Numbered from the stretch's first letter, positions 1 to 6,156 are shown. The stretch: 6,156 bases of DNA from Alphaproteobacteria bacterium UBA2784 (GCA_002352285.1 DEIC01000134.1:23431-29586), one strand, 5' to 3'. The notes: generated by a model from the letters alone, not told the origin. Numbers and translations are program-made.

Positions 1-1905
1 GCAGCGCTTGTGTACTTCAACAAGTCGCTCGACGAACTGACGGTTGCCGAGGCCGCTTACCTTGCAGCACTTCCCAAGGCCCCGTCGAACTATCACCCCA
101 TCCGCCAGCGCGACGCCGCCCTTGAGCGCCGCAACTGGGTGATCGGCCAGATGGAGGAGAATGGCTACATCACCGAGGAAGAGGCTGAAGCCGCCAAGGC
201 AGAAGACCTGATCGTCACCTTCCGCCCGCTGGGCGCGCAGTTCCAGGACGCGCAGTATTTTGCCGAGGAAGTGCGCCGCACCATCATCCAGCGTTATGGC
301 GAGGAAAGCCTTGCGCGCGGCGGTCTGCAGGTGCGCTCGACGCTGAACCCGCAGATGCAGGCAATGGCGCTGAAAGCGTTCCGCGACGGCATTCAGGCCT
401 ATGACCGCCGCCACGGCTGGCGCGGGCCTGTGACGCGCATCGAGCTGGGCGAGGGCTGGCAGCAGCGCCTCGAGGCCCTGCCGCGCCTTTACGACCTTGA
501 GGCCTGGCGTCTGGCGGTTGTCACCGAAGTGCCGAATGGCAAGGGCGCGGTAAAGATCGCCTTTGTTGACAACACGGGCGGCGAAATTCCGTGGGAGTAT
601 CTGAGCTGGGCGCGCCCCTTTGTGAATGACCGCTCGCTCGGGCCTGCGCCATCGAAATCAGCCGATGTGCTGGCGCCCGGCGATGTTGTTTATGTCGAAG
701 CCGAAGACGCGCATGATGGCGGGGAAGGGCGGCGCGACACGTATGAGCTGCGCCAGGTTCCGGCAGTCAATGGCGGCATGATCGTGCTTGATCCGCATTC
801 GGGCCGCGTGCTGGCCCTTGTCGGCGGCTTCAGCTTTTTTGACAGCGTGTTCAACCGCGCCACGCAGGCGCTGCGCCAGACGGGTTCGGCCTTCAAGCCC
901 TTCGTCTATGCGGCCGCACTTGATAATGGCTACACGCCGTCGTCGCTCGTGCTCGATGGCCCGTTTGTTTACGATCAGGGCCCGGGCCTGCCGCTGTGGC
1001 GTCCGCAAAACTATTCCGGCGATTTCATGGGCCTCATCACGCTGCGCGTGGGCCTGGAGAAGTCGCGTAACCTGATCACGGTGCGCCTCGCGCATGCCGT
1101 CGGCATGGACAAGGTCGCCGATTTTGCAACGCGCGCCGGCATTGTTGATCACATGGACCCGATGCTGTCATTCGCGCTGGGCGCCGCCGAGACGACGCTG
1201 ATGCGCCTGACTGGCGCCTATTCGATTTTCGTCAATGGCGGCCGCCGCGTGACGCCGACATTGATCGACCGCATTCAGGACCGCTACGGCCGCACGATCT
1301 ATCGCCACGATGACCGGCCATGCGATGGCTGCGCCCAGGATGGCTGGCATGGTCAGGAGGAGCCCTTCCTTCAGCGCCTTGGCGTCGAGACGTTCGACGA
1401 GCGCACCTCTTTCCAGGTCGTCTCAATTCTGGAAGGCGTGGTCTCGCGCGGCACGGCAACGACGGTGAGATCGGTCGGCATTCCCGTCGCAGGCAAGACC
1501 GGCACCACAAACGATGAAAAGGATGCATGGTTCGTCGGCTTCACGCCCGACCTCGTGGTCGGAATCTATGTCGGCTTCGACCAGCCGCGCCCGATGGGCC
1601 GTGGTGAAACCGGCGGCCATGTCGCAGCCCCCATTTTCCGCGACTTCCTGACTGAGTGGAACGCGGGCCGCCCCGGCATTCCCTTCCGTATCCCGCCCGG
1701 GGTGGTGATGATGCGCGTGAACGCCCGCTCCGGCCAGCTGACCTCGGCTGACGATCCCGGCGCCATCCTTGAGCCCTTCAAGCCCGGCACAAATCCGAAC
1801 ACGACGGCCGCCCTGACCGGTGGCTCGGAAGGCGCAACAGGCGAGGATGACGACGCGCCTGCTGGCGATGGCGATGTCGGCGGGGGCACGGGCGGCCTCT
1901 ATTGA
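1..1905 (+). CDS. mrcA: Penicillin-binding protein 1A, bifunctional class A PBP (5' end cut by window)
   Basis: This is the C-terminal 634 residues of a class A PBP. The family polymerises lipid II into glycan strands (GT51 domain) and cross-links stem peptides (transpeptidase domain) on the periplasmic face of the inner membrane. The frame is open from base 1; the GTG at 10 is an internal Val, because the preceding codons continue the family pattern. Residues 1-35 are the tail of the GT51 domain (LTVAEAAYLAALPKAPSNY). A linker with an OB-like domain follows at about 100-255. The transpeptidase domain spans about 258-560 and has all three catalytic motifs: SAFK at 296-299 (nucleophile Ser296), SRN at 355-357 and KTGT at 499-502. 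The last 35 residues are a Gly/Asp-rich, probably disordered tail. About 200 residues (cytoplasmic tail, membrane anchor, most of GT51) lie outside the window. The visible part has only two cysteines, a CDGC at 441-444. The family call is near certain; the PBP1A subclass rests on alphaproteobacterial resemblance and the prfB neighbour. Confidence 0.95.
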   Translation, partial: AALVYFNKSLDELTVAEAAYLAALPKAPSNYHPIRQRDAALERRNWVIGQMEENGYITEEEAEAAKAEDLIVTFRPLGAQFQDAQYFAEEVRRTIIQRYGEESLARGGLQVRSTLNPQMQAMALKAFRDGIQAYDRRHGWRGPVTRIELGEGWQQRLEALPRLYDLEAWRLAVVTEVPNGKGAVKIAFVDNTGGEIPWEYLSWARPFVNDRSLGPAPSKSADVLAPGDVVYVEAEDAHDGGEGRRDTYELRQVPAVNGGMIVLDPHSGRVLALVGGFSFFDSVFNRATQALRQTGSAFKPFVYAAALDNGYTPSSLVLDGPFVYDQGPGLPLWRPQNYSGDFMGLITLRVGLEKSRNLITVRLAHAVGMDKVADFATRAGIVDHMDPMLSFALGAAETTLMRLTGAYSIFVNGGRRVTPTLIDRIQDRYGRTIYRHDDRPCDGCAQDGWHGQEEPFLQRLGVETFDERTSFQVVSILEGVVSRGTATTVRSVGIPVAGKTGTTNDEKDAWFVGFTPDLVVGIYVGFDQPRPMGRGETGGHVAAPIFRDFLTEWNAGRPGIPFRIPPGVVMMRVNARSGQLTSADDPGAILEPFKPGTNPNTTAALTGGSEGATGEDDDAPAGDGDVGGGTGGLY

Positions 1906-1958
1906 GGCTTTGCGTGTGTGTCCGTCTTTGGCTAGAAGTCGCGCCCTGATCGCACTTC

Positions 1959-1963
1959 AAGGA
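1959..1963 (+). promoter_or_regulatory. Ribosome binding site of prfB
   Basis: AAGGA lies 9 bases before the ATG at 1973. It supports that start codon, which in turn defines the 23-codon leader before the in-frame stop. The 67-base gap between mrcA and prfB (1906-1972) contains no convincing -35/-10 pair and no hairpin, so prfB may be read through from mrcA. That is inference. Confidence 0.6.
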
Positions 1964-1972
1964 TGATTTGCC

Positions 1973-3104
1973 ATGCGCGCCGAAACCCAGGCAGTCGCAA
2001 GCGACGTGAAAAAGTCGCTTGACCTGCTGAGGAGGCATCTTTGACTGGGATACTGCCCAGCGCCGCCTCGCCGAACTGAATGCCAAAGCCGAAGACCCGT
2101 CCATCTGGAACAAGCCCGTTGAAGCCCAGAAGGTGATGCGCGAGCGCACCCGTCTGGAAGAGGCTGTCTCGGGCCTGTCCGCGCTCCAGCGCGACTATGA
2201 TGACGCCCTTGGCCTTATCGAACTGGCCGAGGCCGAAAACGACACCGCCATGGTGGAAGACGGCGAAGCGCAGCTGAAGGCGCTGCGCGACCGCGCCGCC
2301 GAACAGGAGATGAAGTCGCTGCTGTCGGGCGAGGCTGATGCCAACGACGCCTATCTTGAAATCAACGCAGGCGCAGGCGGCACGGAATCGCAGGACTGGG
2401 CGCAGATGCTTCTGCGCATGTACACGCGCTGGGCAGAGCGTTCCGGCCGCAAGGTTGAAGTGATCGGCATTTCCGATGGTGAGACGGCAGGCATCCGCTC
2501 GGCCACCATTCTGGTGAAGGGCGACAATGCCTATGGCTGGTTGAAGACCGAAACGGGCGTTCACCGTCTGGTGCGCATTTCGCCGTTTGACTCGAATGCC
2601 CGCCGCCACACGAGCTTTTCAAGTGTGTGGGTCTATCCCGTGATTGATGACTCGATCGAAGTCGAGGTGCAGGAAAAGGACGTGCGCATCGACGTCTATC
2701 GCGCCAGCGGCGCGGGCGGCCAGCACGTCAACAAGACGGAATCGGCGGTGCGCATCACCCACTTGCCGACCGGCATTGTGGTCGCCTGCCAGAACGACCG
2801 CTCGCAGCACAAGAACCGCGCCACCGCATGGAACATGCTGCGCGCGCGTCTTTACGAGCATGAGCTGAAAAAGCGCGAGGCCGCCGCCGATGCGCTCAAC
2901 GCGCAGAAGACGGATATCGGCTGGGGCCACCAGATCAGGTCTTACGTGCTCCAGCCCTATCAGCTGGTGAAAGACCTGCGCACCGGCGTCACCTCGACCA
3001 GCCCGCGCGACGTGCTGGATGGCGAGCTCGACAACTTCATGCAGGCGTCACTGGCCCAGCGTCTGAAAGGCACCAGCGATCAGGTGATCGAGGACATTGA
3101 GTAA
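1973..3104 (+). CDS. prfB: Peptide chain release factor 2, with programmed +1 frameshift
   Basis: RF2 recognises UGA and UAA stop codons in the ribosomal A site and triggers hydrolysis of peptidyl-tRNA. The gene is read in two frames: ATG 1973 to the Leu codon CTT at 2039-2041 (23 codons, starting MRAETQAV), then +1 from GAC at 2043 to the TAA at 3102-3104. The joined product is 376 residues, a normal RF2 length. The junction reads LLRRHL-DWD, matching the conserved family sequence. The N-terminal helical domain covers about 1-110. The anticodon-like stop-reading motif SPF is at 203-205. The catalytic GGQ is at 248-250 in GAGGQHVNKT; Gln250 is the expected PrmC methylation site. The residue matching E. 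coli position 246 is Ala, the usual form rather than the Thr of strain K-12. A caller that ignores recoding would start the gene at the GTG at 2133 and lose 53 residues. Expression should be autoregulated by RF2 abundance. Confidence 0.97.
2030..2045 (+). promoter_or_regulatory. prfB programmed +1 ribosomal frameshift signal
   Basis: The sequence is AGGAGGCATCTTTGAC. It comprises an internal Shine-Dalgarno-like AGGAGG (2030-2035), a 3-base spacer (2036-2038), the slippery Leu codon CTT (2039-2041), the in-frame TGA stop (2042-2044) and the C after it (2045). Order and spacing are the same as in the E. coli site (AGGGGG-TAT-CTT-TGA-C). When RF2 is scarce the ribosome pauses at UGA, the peptidyl-tRNA slips from CUU to UUU, and decoding resumes at GAC 2043. 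When RF2 is plentiful, a 23-residue leader peptide is released. The zero frame stops at exactly this point, and the downstream frame is open with RF2-like residues from 2043 onward, so the shift is needed to make full-length protein. The mechanism is inferred from the well-studied E. coli case. Confidence 0.96.
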
Positions 3105-3109
3105 AGAAA

Positions 3110-3139
3110 ACGCCGCCCCGCTCGAAAGCGAGGCGGCGT
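3110..3139 (-). terminator. Intrinsic terminator between convergent bacA and prfB
   Basis: The arms ACGCCGCC and GGCGGCGT pair over 8 bp. After one C/A mismatch (3118/3131) four more pairs follow, closing on a CGAA tetraloop at 3123-3126, so the stem is 13 positions deep. Read on the - strand, the hairpin is followed at once by TTTTCTTT (complement of 3102-3109) and begins 26 bases after the bactofilin stop, a standard Rho-independent terminator. Read on the + strand, it starts 5 bases after the prfB stop, is preceded by an A-rich stretch and lacks a T-run afterwards (CCGCACCCCC follows). It may still stop prfB transcripts, but less canonically. It is the only structured element in the 61-base gap between the two stop codons. 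Confidence 0.85.
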
Positions 3140-3165
3140 CCGCACCCCCTTGAAGTGCTGAAGTC

Positions 3166-3723
3166 TTACGTGGCGGGCTTGGCCGCCGGCGTCATCGCGG
3201 CTGCGGCGGGCTTGGCGCCGCCAAGGCCGTCTGTCGTCATGACGCTGGCCATCGCACCGCCGACATTGCTGACGGGCGCCATGGCGGGACGCGCGGCAGC
3301 CCCTGCCATCGAAGCGGCACTGGCAGCCTTTTCGCCAAGCGGATCGCCCGAATGGCGGCAATTGCCTTCAAAGAACGCGCCGGATTCAACCGACAGCGCC
3401 TCGTGGAGGATGTTGCCCTCCACATGACACGTGCTGGCAAGCTGGACTTTGCGGGCGCGGATGCCGCCCATCACCTTGCCGCGAACGACGACCTCTTCGG
3501 CGATGATCTCGCCGTGCACATACGCCTTCTCGCCGATGGTGAGCGAGGCGCTGCGGATGTCGCCTTCAACCTTGCCATCCACCTGCATGTCACCCGTCGA
3601 GACGAGCGTGCCGGAGACAACAAGGTCAACCGAAATGATCGAGGGCGCAGACCGGACCGTGCGCTGTGTCTTTTGCGCCGGGGGGGTCGGCGGCTCAACG
3701 ACGTCTTTACCTCTCGAAAACAT
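3166..3723 (-). CDS. bacA: Bactofilin, polymer-forming cytoskeletal protein (BacA-like)
   Basis: Bactofilins self-assemble without nucleotide into non-polar filaments at the cytoplasmic face of the membrane and recruit cell-wall enzymes, for example for stalk or bud formation. This 185-residue protein has the family layout. It has a short N-terminal tail starting MFSRGKD, the usual region for membrane association, followed by a Pro-rich stretch (11-16). A right-handed beta-helix core spans about 28-127 with repeating short-strand/Gly turns such as VDGKVEGDI, VHGEIIAEEVVVRGKV and VEGNI. A low-complexity Ala/Pro/Met tail covers about 130-185 and is probably disordered. The ATG at 3721-3723 follows a weak AGG Shine-Dalgarno with a 5-base spacer, inside the last codons of the M23 gene. 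The start overlaps that gene by 17 bases, suggesting translational coupling. A strong terminator follows the stop. The family is near certain; the symbol follows the Hyphomonas/Caulobacter paralogue, inferred from the neighbour. Confidence 0.93.
   Translation of the reverse strand: MFSRGKDVVEPPTPPAQKTQRTVRSAPSIISVDLVVSGTLVSTGDMQVDGKVEGDIRSASLTIGEKAYVHGEIIAEEVVVRGKVMGGIRARKVQLASTCHVEGNILHEALSVESGAFFEGNCRHSGDPLGEKAASAASMAGAAARPAMAPVSNVGGAMASVMTTDGLGGAKPAAAAMTPAAKPAT
3707..3723 (-). other. 17-base lmdC/bacA gene overlap
   Basis: The last codons of the peptidase gene (encoding VFER and TAA) contain the bactofilin ATG in another frame. The bactofilin Shine-Dalgarno (AGG, complement of 3729-3731) also lies inside the peptidase gene. 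Such overlaps usually mean one transcript and coupled translation, which would fix the ratio of enzyme to scaffold. The coupling is inference; the overlap is seen directly. Confidence 0.85.
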
Positions 3724-5227
3724 GCTGACCTGCTTTCAGAAAACTGACGGGGTTCCGGGCCGCTCCATCGTACCAGACCTCATAGTGGAGGTGTGGACCT
3801 GTGCTCCGGCCGGTAGAGCCAAGGGTTCCTACAATCTGTCCGAATGCAATTTCCTGGCCAGCCGAAACGGCCAGCGACTGCATGTGACCATAGCGCGTGC
3901 GGATGCCGTTGCCGTGGTCAATTTCGACCATCAGGCCATAGGGGCCGCGGCGTTCTGCGGTAAGCACGCGGCCGGGCGCTGTGGCGTGGATGGGTGTGCC
4001 ATATTGGCCCCGGAAATCGAGACCGGCATGAAACGCGCTGCGCCGCGAGAACGGATCGGAACGTGTGCCAAATCCGCTCGACAGGCTGGTGTGCGCACGC
4101 AGGGGAAGGGCGAGCGGGGTGCTGAGCAGCACCTCATTCATGCGGTCAAATCGCGCCATGGATGCGCTGAGCATGTCAAACTGCGCTTGCGCGCCAACGC
4201 CCTGCAGCGGCAGATCGGCCAGCGAAATGCCGTCAGCGGGAATGAACGGTCCGCCGATCTGCGTCTGGGCAGGTGGCACCAGCTTGGCGACGTTCACGGC
4301 GGTCAGGTCGAAGGCGGAAAGCGTGCGCTCAACTTTTTCGTCGATCGCTGCGCGCATCGCTGCGGCCAGCGCGGCCTGGTCATCTTCAAGGTCCATCAGA
4401 CGGCCATCAATCGCCGCAAGGCGGCGGCCGAGATAGCTCTTTGAAGCGGCGCGGGCAAAGGCGGTGCTGCGCAATGCGGTTGCCGGCGGACTCAGCTGCA
4501 CTGTCGCTGAAGTGCCGCGCGACGCGGTGCGCGTGACCGGTTCATCAATAACCGGAGCCGCATCCGAATGATCTTCCTCGTCAGCCGGCGCCGGTGCAGG
4601 CGGCGCAACCGGAGCGGAAGCTGCATCGTCAGCAGCATTGTCGGTCTCGGGTCCGCCGGTGCCTTCTTCCGCCGAGCCTGTATCCGGAGCAGCACCCGGT
4701 GCCGTCTCCAGCGCATCTTCAGGGACGATCTCTTCTTCGGGCAGCGCCTCGTGCGCAGGTGCGTCGCGGCCGCCGCCGAGATCAAAGAGTGCGACCCGCG
4801 CCAGACGCGCGCGCACGCTCTCCAGCGTTGCATCGGCAGCCTCACCTTGTGCGAAGGTGACTTCAAGATCGCGCTGGCGTGCTTCCAGTGACGCCGTCAT
4901 CTGGCCGAAGCGCTCTTCGGCAAGCGTCAGCGTGGCGTTGAGTTCCTCATAATCAAAACGCGCACGGGCCATTTCGGCTTCGTGCGCGCTTTTGAGATCT
5001 GCGATGCGGCCTTCAAGGCTCGCAACGATCTCGCGGTGAAACACCGTCGAGACAGACGCGTAAGCAAGCCAGCCGAGAACGGCCAGCAGCATACTCGCCA
5101 TGATGCCCTGCTGTACGGGCGTCAGAACAACGAACTGAACGCGACCGTGACTACGCAGATAGATTTGACGTTCCGGGAAGTGGCGGCGAAAAAACGCCCG
5201 CGCCCGGGCTTTGAGCCCTGCCTTCAT
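3707..5227 (-). CDS. lmdC: Membrane-anchored M23 peptidoglycan endopeptidase, LmdC-like
   Basis: This is a 506-residue bitopic inner-membrane protein with a periplasmic zinc endopeptidase domain of the LytM/M23 family, which cuts peptide cross-links. A basic cytoplasmic tail (1-35, many Arg/Lys) precedes one membrane helix at about 41-63. Coiled coil follows at about 65-145, then an acidic Ala/Pro/Glu/Asp linker at about 150-250 likely to be disordered. A second helical stretch lies at about 262-305. The M23 domain covers about 380-498. All expected metal and catalytic residues are present: H400 and D404 in HAGLD, H448 in RYGHM, and H479/H481 in PHLHYE. It should therefore be an active enzyme rather than an EnvC-type activator. 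The ATG at 5225-5227 has only a weak GGGGG about 8 bases upstream; the nearest upstream GTG is out of frame. The gene overlaps bacA by 17 bases. Architecture and partner match LmdC of Hyphomonas neptunium; that orthology is inferred from memory, without alignment. Confidence 0.9.
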   Translation of the reverse strand: MKAGLKARARAFFRRHFPERQIYLRSHGRVQFVVLTPVQQGIMASMLLAVLGWLAYASVSTVFHREIVASLEGRIADLKSAHEAEMARARFDYEELNATLTLAEERFGQMTASLEARQRDLEVTFAQGEAADATLESVRARLARVALFDLGGGRDAPAHEALPEEEIVPEDALETAPGAAPDTGSAEEGTGGPETDNAADDAASAPVAPPAPAPADEEDHSDAAPVIDEPVTRTASRGTSATVQLSPPATALRSTAFARAASKSYLGRRLAAIDGRLMDLEDDQAALAAAMRAAIDEKVERTLSAFDLTAVNVAKLVPPAQTQIGGPFIPADGISLADLPLQGVGAQAQFDMLSASMARFDRMNEVLLSTPLALPLRAHTSLSSGFGTRSDPFSRRSAFHAGLDFRGQYGTPIHATAPGRVLTAERRGPYGLMVEIDHGNGIRTRYGHMQSLAVSAGQEIAFGQIVGTLGSTGRSTGPHLHYEVWYDGAARNPVSFLKAGQHVFER

Positions 5228-5368
5228 CCGTATGACCCCCAGCCCTTTGGATTGTCACCGCAACTGCGGCGCTCCAGCCACAATACCAACCGAAAATGCC
5301 TTCCATCGCAAGGATTTGTTCCGTTCTTTATATGTTTAGGTTAACGCGCCCGGGTGCGCCAGATCACA
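5228..5368 (-). promoter_or_regulatory. Intergenic region, probable lmdC-bacA promoter zone
   Basis: This 141-base gap between the DUF455 stop and the M23 start is clearly AT-richer than the genes around it, especially at 5281-5345. On the - strand it holds CATATAAAG (near 5327-5335), which could serve as a -10, but no good -35 lies 16-18 bases upstream. A second possibility is TTGCGA (complement of 5305-5310) with TATTGT about 20 bases on, a poor spacing. I therefore call a promoter zone, not a defined promoter. A small CCGCA/TGCGG inverted repeat at 5258-5269 lies about 30 bases before the start codon. No small open frame with a ribosome binding site is apparent. Confidence 0.4.
5323..5337. 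promoter_or_regulatory. Candidate LexA-like direct repeat (GTTC-N7-GTTT)
   Basis: GTTC at 5323-5326 and GTTT at 5334-5337 are separated by the 7-base spacer TTTATAT. The alphaproteobacterial LexA (SOS) operator is the direct repeat GTTC-N7-GTTC, so this differs at one of eight key bases. The AT-rich spacer also resembles known boxes, and the position, about 100 bases before the lmdC start, is plausible for control. A match of this quality can arise by chance, so confidence is low. Confidence 0.22.
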
Positions 5369-6156
5369 TCAAACTCTCAGCGGCGCGTACCAGTCTGAGG
5401 CAAGCCCTGCGGCACCACGAGCAGCGGTATTGAACGGACCTTTAAGACCCCCGGGATAGTAGGTCTGAACCAGCGACTGAAATGTGACGGCTGGATCAAT
5501 CTGGCGTTGCGCGCAGACCCGGGCGAACCAGCGCTGGCCCGCCGCGACATGCCCGATCTCGTCTTTATAGATGACATCCAGCGCCGCCGCTGACTCCGCA
5601 TCACCGGCCCTCGTCAGTCCCTCGATCATGGTGGGAGTCACGTCAAGACCGCGCGCCTCAAGCACCATTGGCGCAATCACCAGCCGCGCCGCCAGATCAG
5701 ATGATGTGGATTCCGCCGCCTTCCACAAACCGTCATGCGCCGGCAGGTCGCCATAGGAAGCGCCAAGCGCCTGAAGCCGCGCTGACAGAAGAAGGAAGTG
5801 CTTTGCCTCTTCGCCACCCACCTTGATCCAGTCGCCAGCAAACGGTGCGGCATCAGCAAACACCGCCGGATCATCGGCAAAGCGCCCGACGATATCGAAG
5901 GCAAGATCTATCGCATTGAGTTCGATATGCGCCAGCGCATGCAGCTGGGCGATGCGGCCCTTCTCGCTCACCAATGAGCGGCGTTTGACAAAACGCGGCG
6001 CCACAAGCTCGGGCCGTGCCGGGCGCGCCGGGCGCTGAGGCCAATTGGCAAGCGCTGCCGCATCGGGCGCGACGGACAATGCACCCGCCGCAAAGGCTGC
6101 TGCGGCATCAAGCGCAGCCTCCGCCTTCGCCCTGGCGTCGCCAGTGCAAAGCACCG
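5369..6156 (-). CDS. DUF455 family ferritin-like protein (N-terminus cut by window)
   Basis: At least 261 residues are visible, and the frame is open to the right edge. A GTG at 6152-6154 is available as a start, but relatives as I recall them begin a few residues earlier, so the gene probably starts just outside. The middle and C-terminal parts form a helical ferritin-like domain with a candidate di-metal site. Counting from the GTG, the likely ligands are E78 in HIELNAIDL, E116 and H119 in EEAKHF, E166 in VLEARGLD, and E199 and H202 in DEIGHV: two ExxH motifs plus two further glutamates, the ferritin/MiaE-type pattern. A Pro/Arg-rich segment (RPARPARPEL, about 41-50) before the domain is typical of the family. 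No signal peptide or membrane segment is seen in the visible part, so it should be cytoplasmic. The substrate is unknown; an oxygenase or hydroxylase role is possible from fold alone. It is co-directional with lmdC, but the 141-base gap argues against tight coupling. Confidence 0.85.
   Translation of the reverse strand, partial: VLCTGDARAKAEAALDAAAAFAAGALSVAPDAAALANWPQRPARPARPELVAPRFVKRRSLVSEKGRIAQLHALAHIELNAIDLAFDIVGRFADDPAVFADAAPFAGDWIKVGGEEAKHFLLLSARLQALGASYGDLPAHDGLWKAAESTSSDLAARLVIAPMVLEARGLDVTPTMIEGLTRAGDAESAAALDVIYKDEIGHVAAGQRWFARVCAQRQIDPAVTFQSLVQTYYPGGLKGPFNTAARGAAGLASDWYAPLRV

Noticed and set aside
1911..1921. Short GT repeat between mrcA and prfB
   Set aside because: It has only about four units and no associated hairpin or promoter element, so it is within chance.
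2042..2044. In-frame TGA as evidence that prfB is a pseudogene
   Set aside because: It sits in the exact programmed frameshift context, and the downstream frame is intact with the SPF and GGQ motifs.
1932..2609. A 225-codon open frame on the - strand over prfB
   Set aside because: It is antisense to RF2, shows no recognisable domain, and is open only because of GC-rich third positions.
3680..3686. Run of seven G near the 5' end of the bactofilin gene as a phase-variable tract
   Set aside because: Seven bases is short for slipped-strand switching, and the run is explained by Pro/Thr codons in a GC-rich gene.
3431..4444. A 337-codon open frame on the + strand across the bactofilin/M23 region
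   Set aside because: It lies antisense to two genes with clear family motifs, its translation is rich in Arg/Cys/Ala as GC-rich shadow frames are, and it spans the junction of two unrelated genes.
5258..5269. CCGCA/TGCGG inverted repeat in the lmdC leader as an operator
   Set aside because: The arms are 5 bases with almost no loop; such short GC palindromes are frequent in this composition.
4982..5344. A + strand open frame of 120 codons reaching into the intergenic gap at 5228-5368
   Set aside because: Two thirds is antisense to the start of the M23 gene, and the remainder has no domain signature, so it is better read as chance.
5342..5359. GC-rich imperfect hairpin (GCGC, loop ACCCGG, GCGC) after the DUF455 stop as a terminator
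   Set aside because: It has only a 4-bp stem and GTTAACC instead of a T-run on the - strand, too weak to call.

Overview
The window reads as ordinary chromosome of a GC-rich alphaproteobacterium, most plausibly a member of the Hyphomonadaceae/Caulobacterales group. Three things point there: codon positions are strongly GC-biased; a class A penicillin-binding protein gene sits directly before prfB, which I recall as a common alphaproteobacterial order; and an M23 peptidase gene overlaps a bactofilin gene, as described for lmdC-bacA of Hyphomonas neptunium. The family-level placement is inference. I see no mobile element, phage gene, CRISPR array, tRNA or rRNA.

Layout. On the + strand, positions 1-1905 hold the 3' three quarters of a PBP1A gene (mrcA/ponA), cut by the left edge. 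After a 67-base gap comes prfB (1973-3104), which encodes peptide chain release factor 2 and carries the classical self-regulating +1 frameshift site at 2030-2045, so its reading frame is split after 23 codons. On the - strand, reading right to left, come a DUF455 ferritin-like protein (6156-5369, its N-terminus cut by the right edge), a 141-base gap that is AT-richer than its surroundings, an LmdC-like membrane-anchored M23 endopeptidase (5227-3707), and a bactofilin (3723-3166) whose start overlaps the end of the peptidase gene by 17 bases. The two strands converge at 3105-3165 on a strong hairpin that has a T-rich tail for the - strand.

How the genes work together. PBP1A polymerises and cross-links peptidoglycan. 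The M23 protein should cut peptide cross-links in the periplasm, and the bactofilin should form a membrane-associated cytoplasmic polymer that positions it. Peptidoglycan synthesis and remodelling therefore flank prfB, although only the M23-bactofilin pair looks like a dedicated module. The DUF455 protein has an intact set of likely di-metal ligands but no assigned function.

I found no clearly undescribed system. The observations most worth a second look are the prfB recoding site (easily mis-annotated), the translationally overlapping peptidase-bactofilin pair with its long acidic linker, the uncharacterised DUF455 protein beside it, and a near-match to the alphaproteobacterial LexA box upstream of the peptidase.
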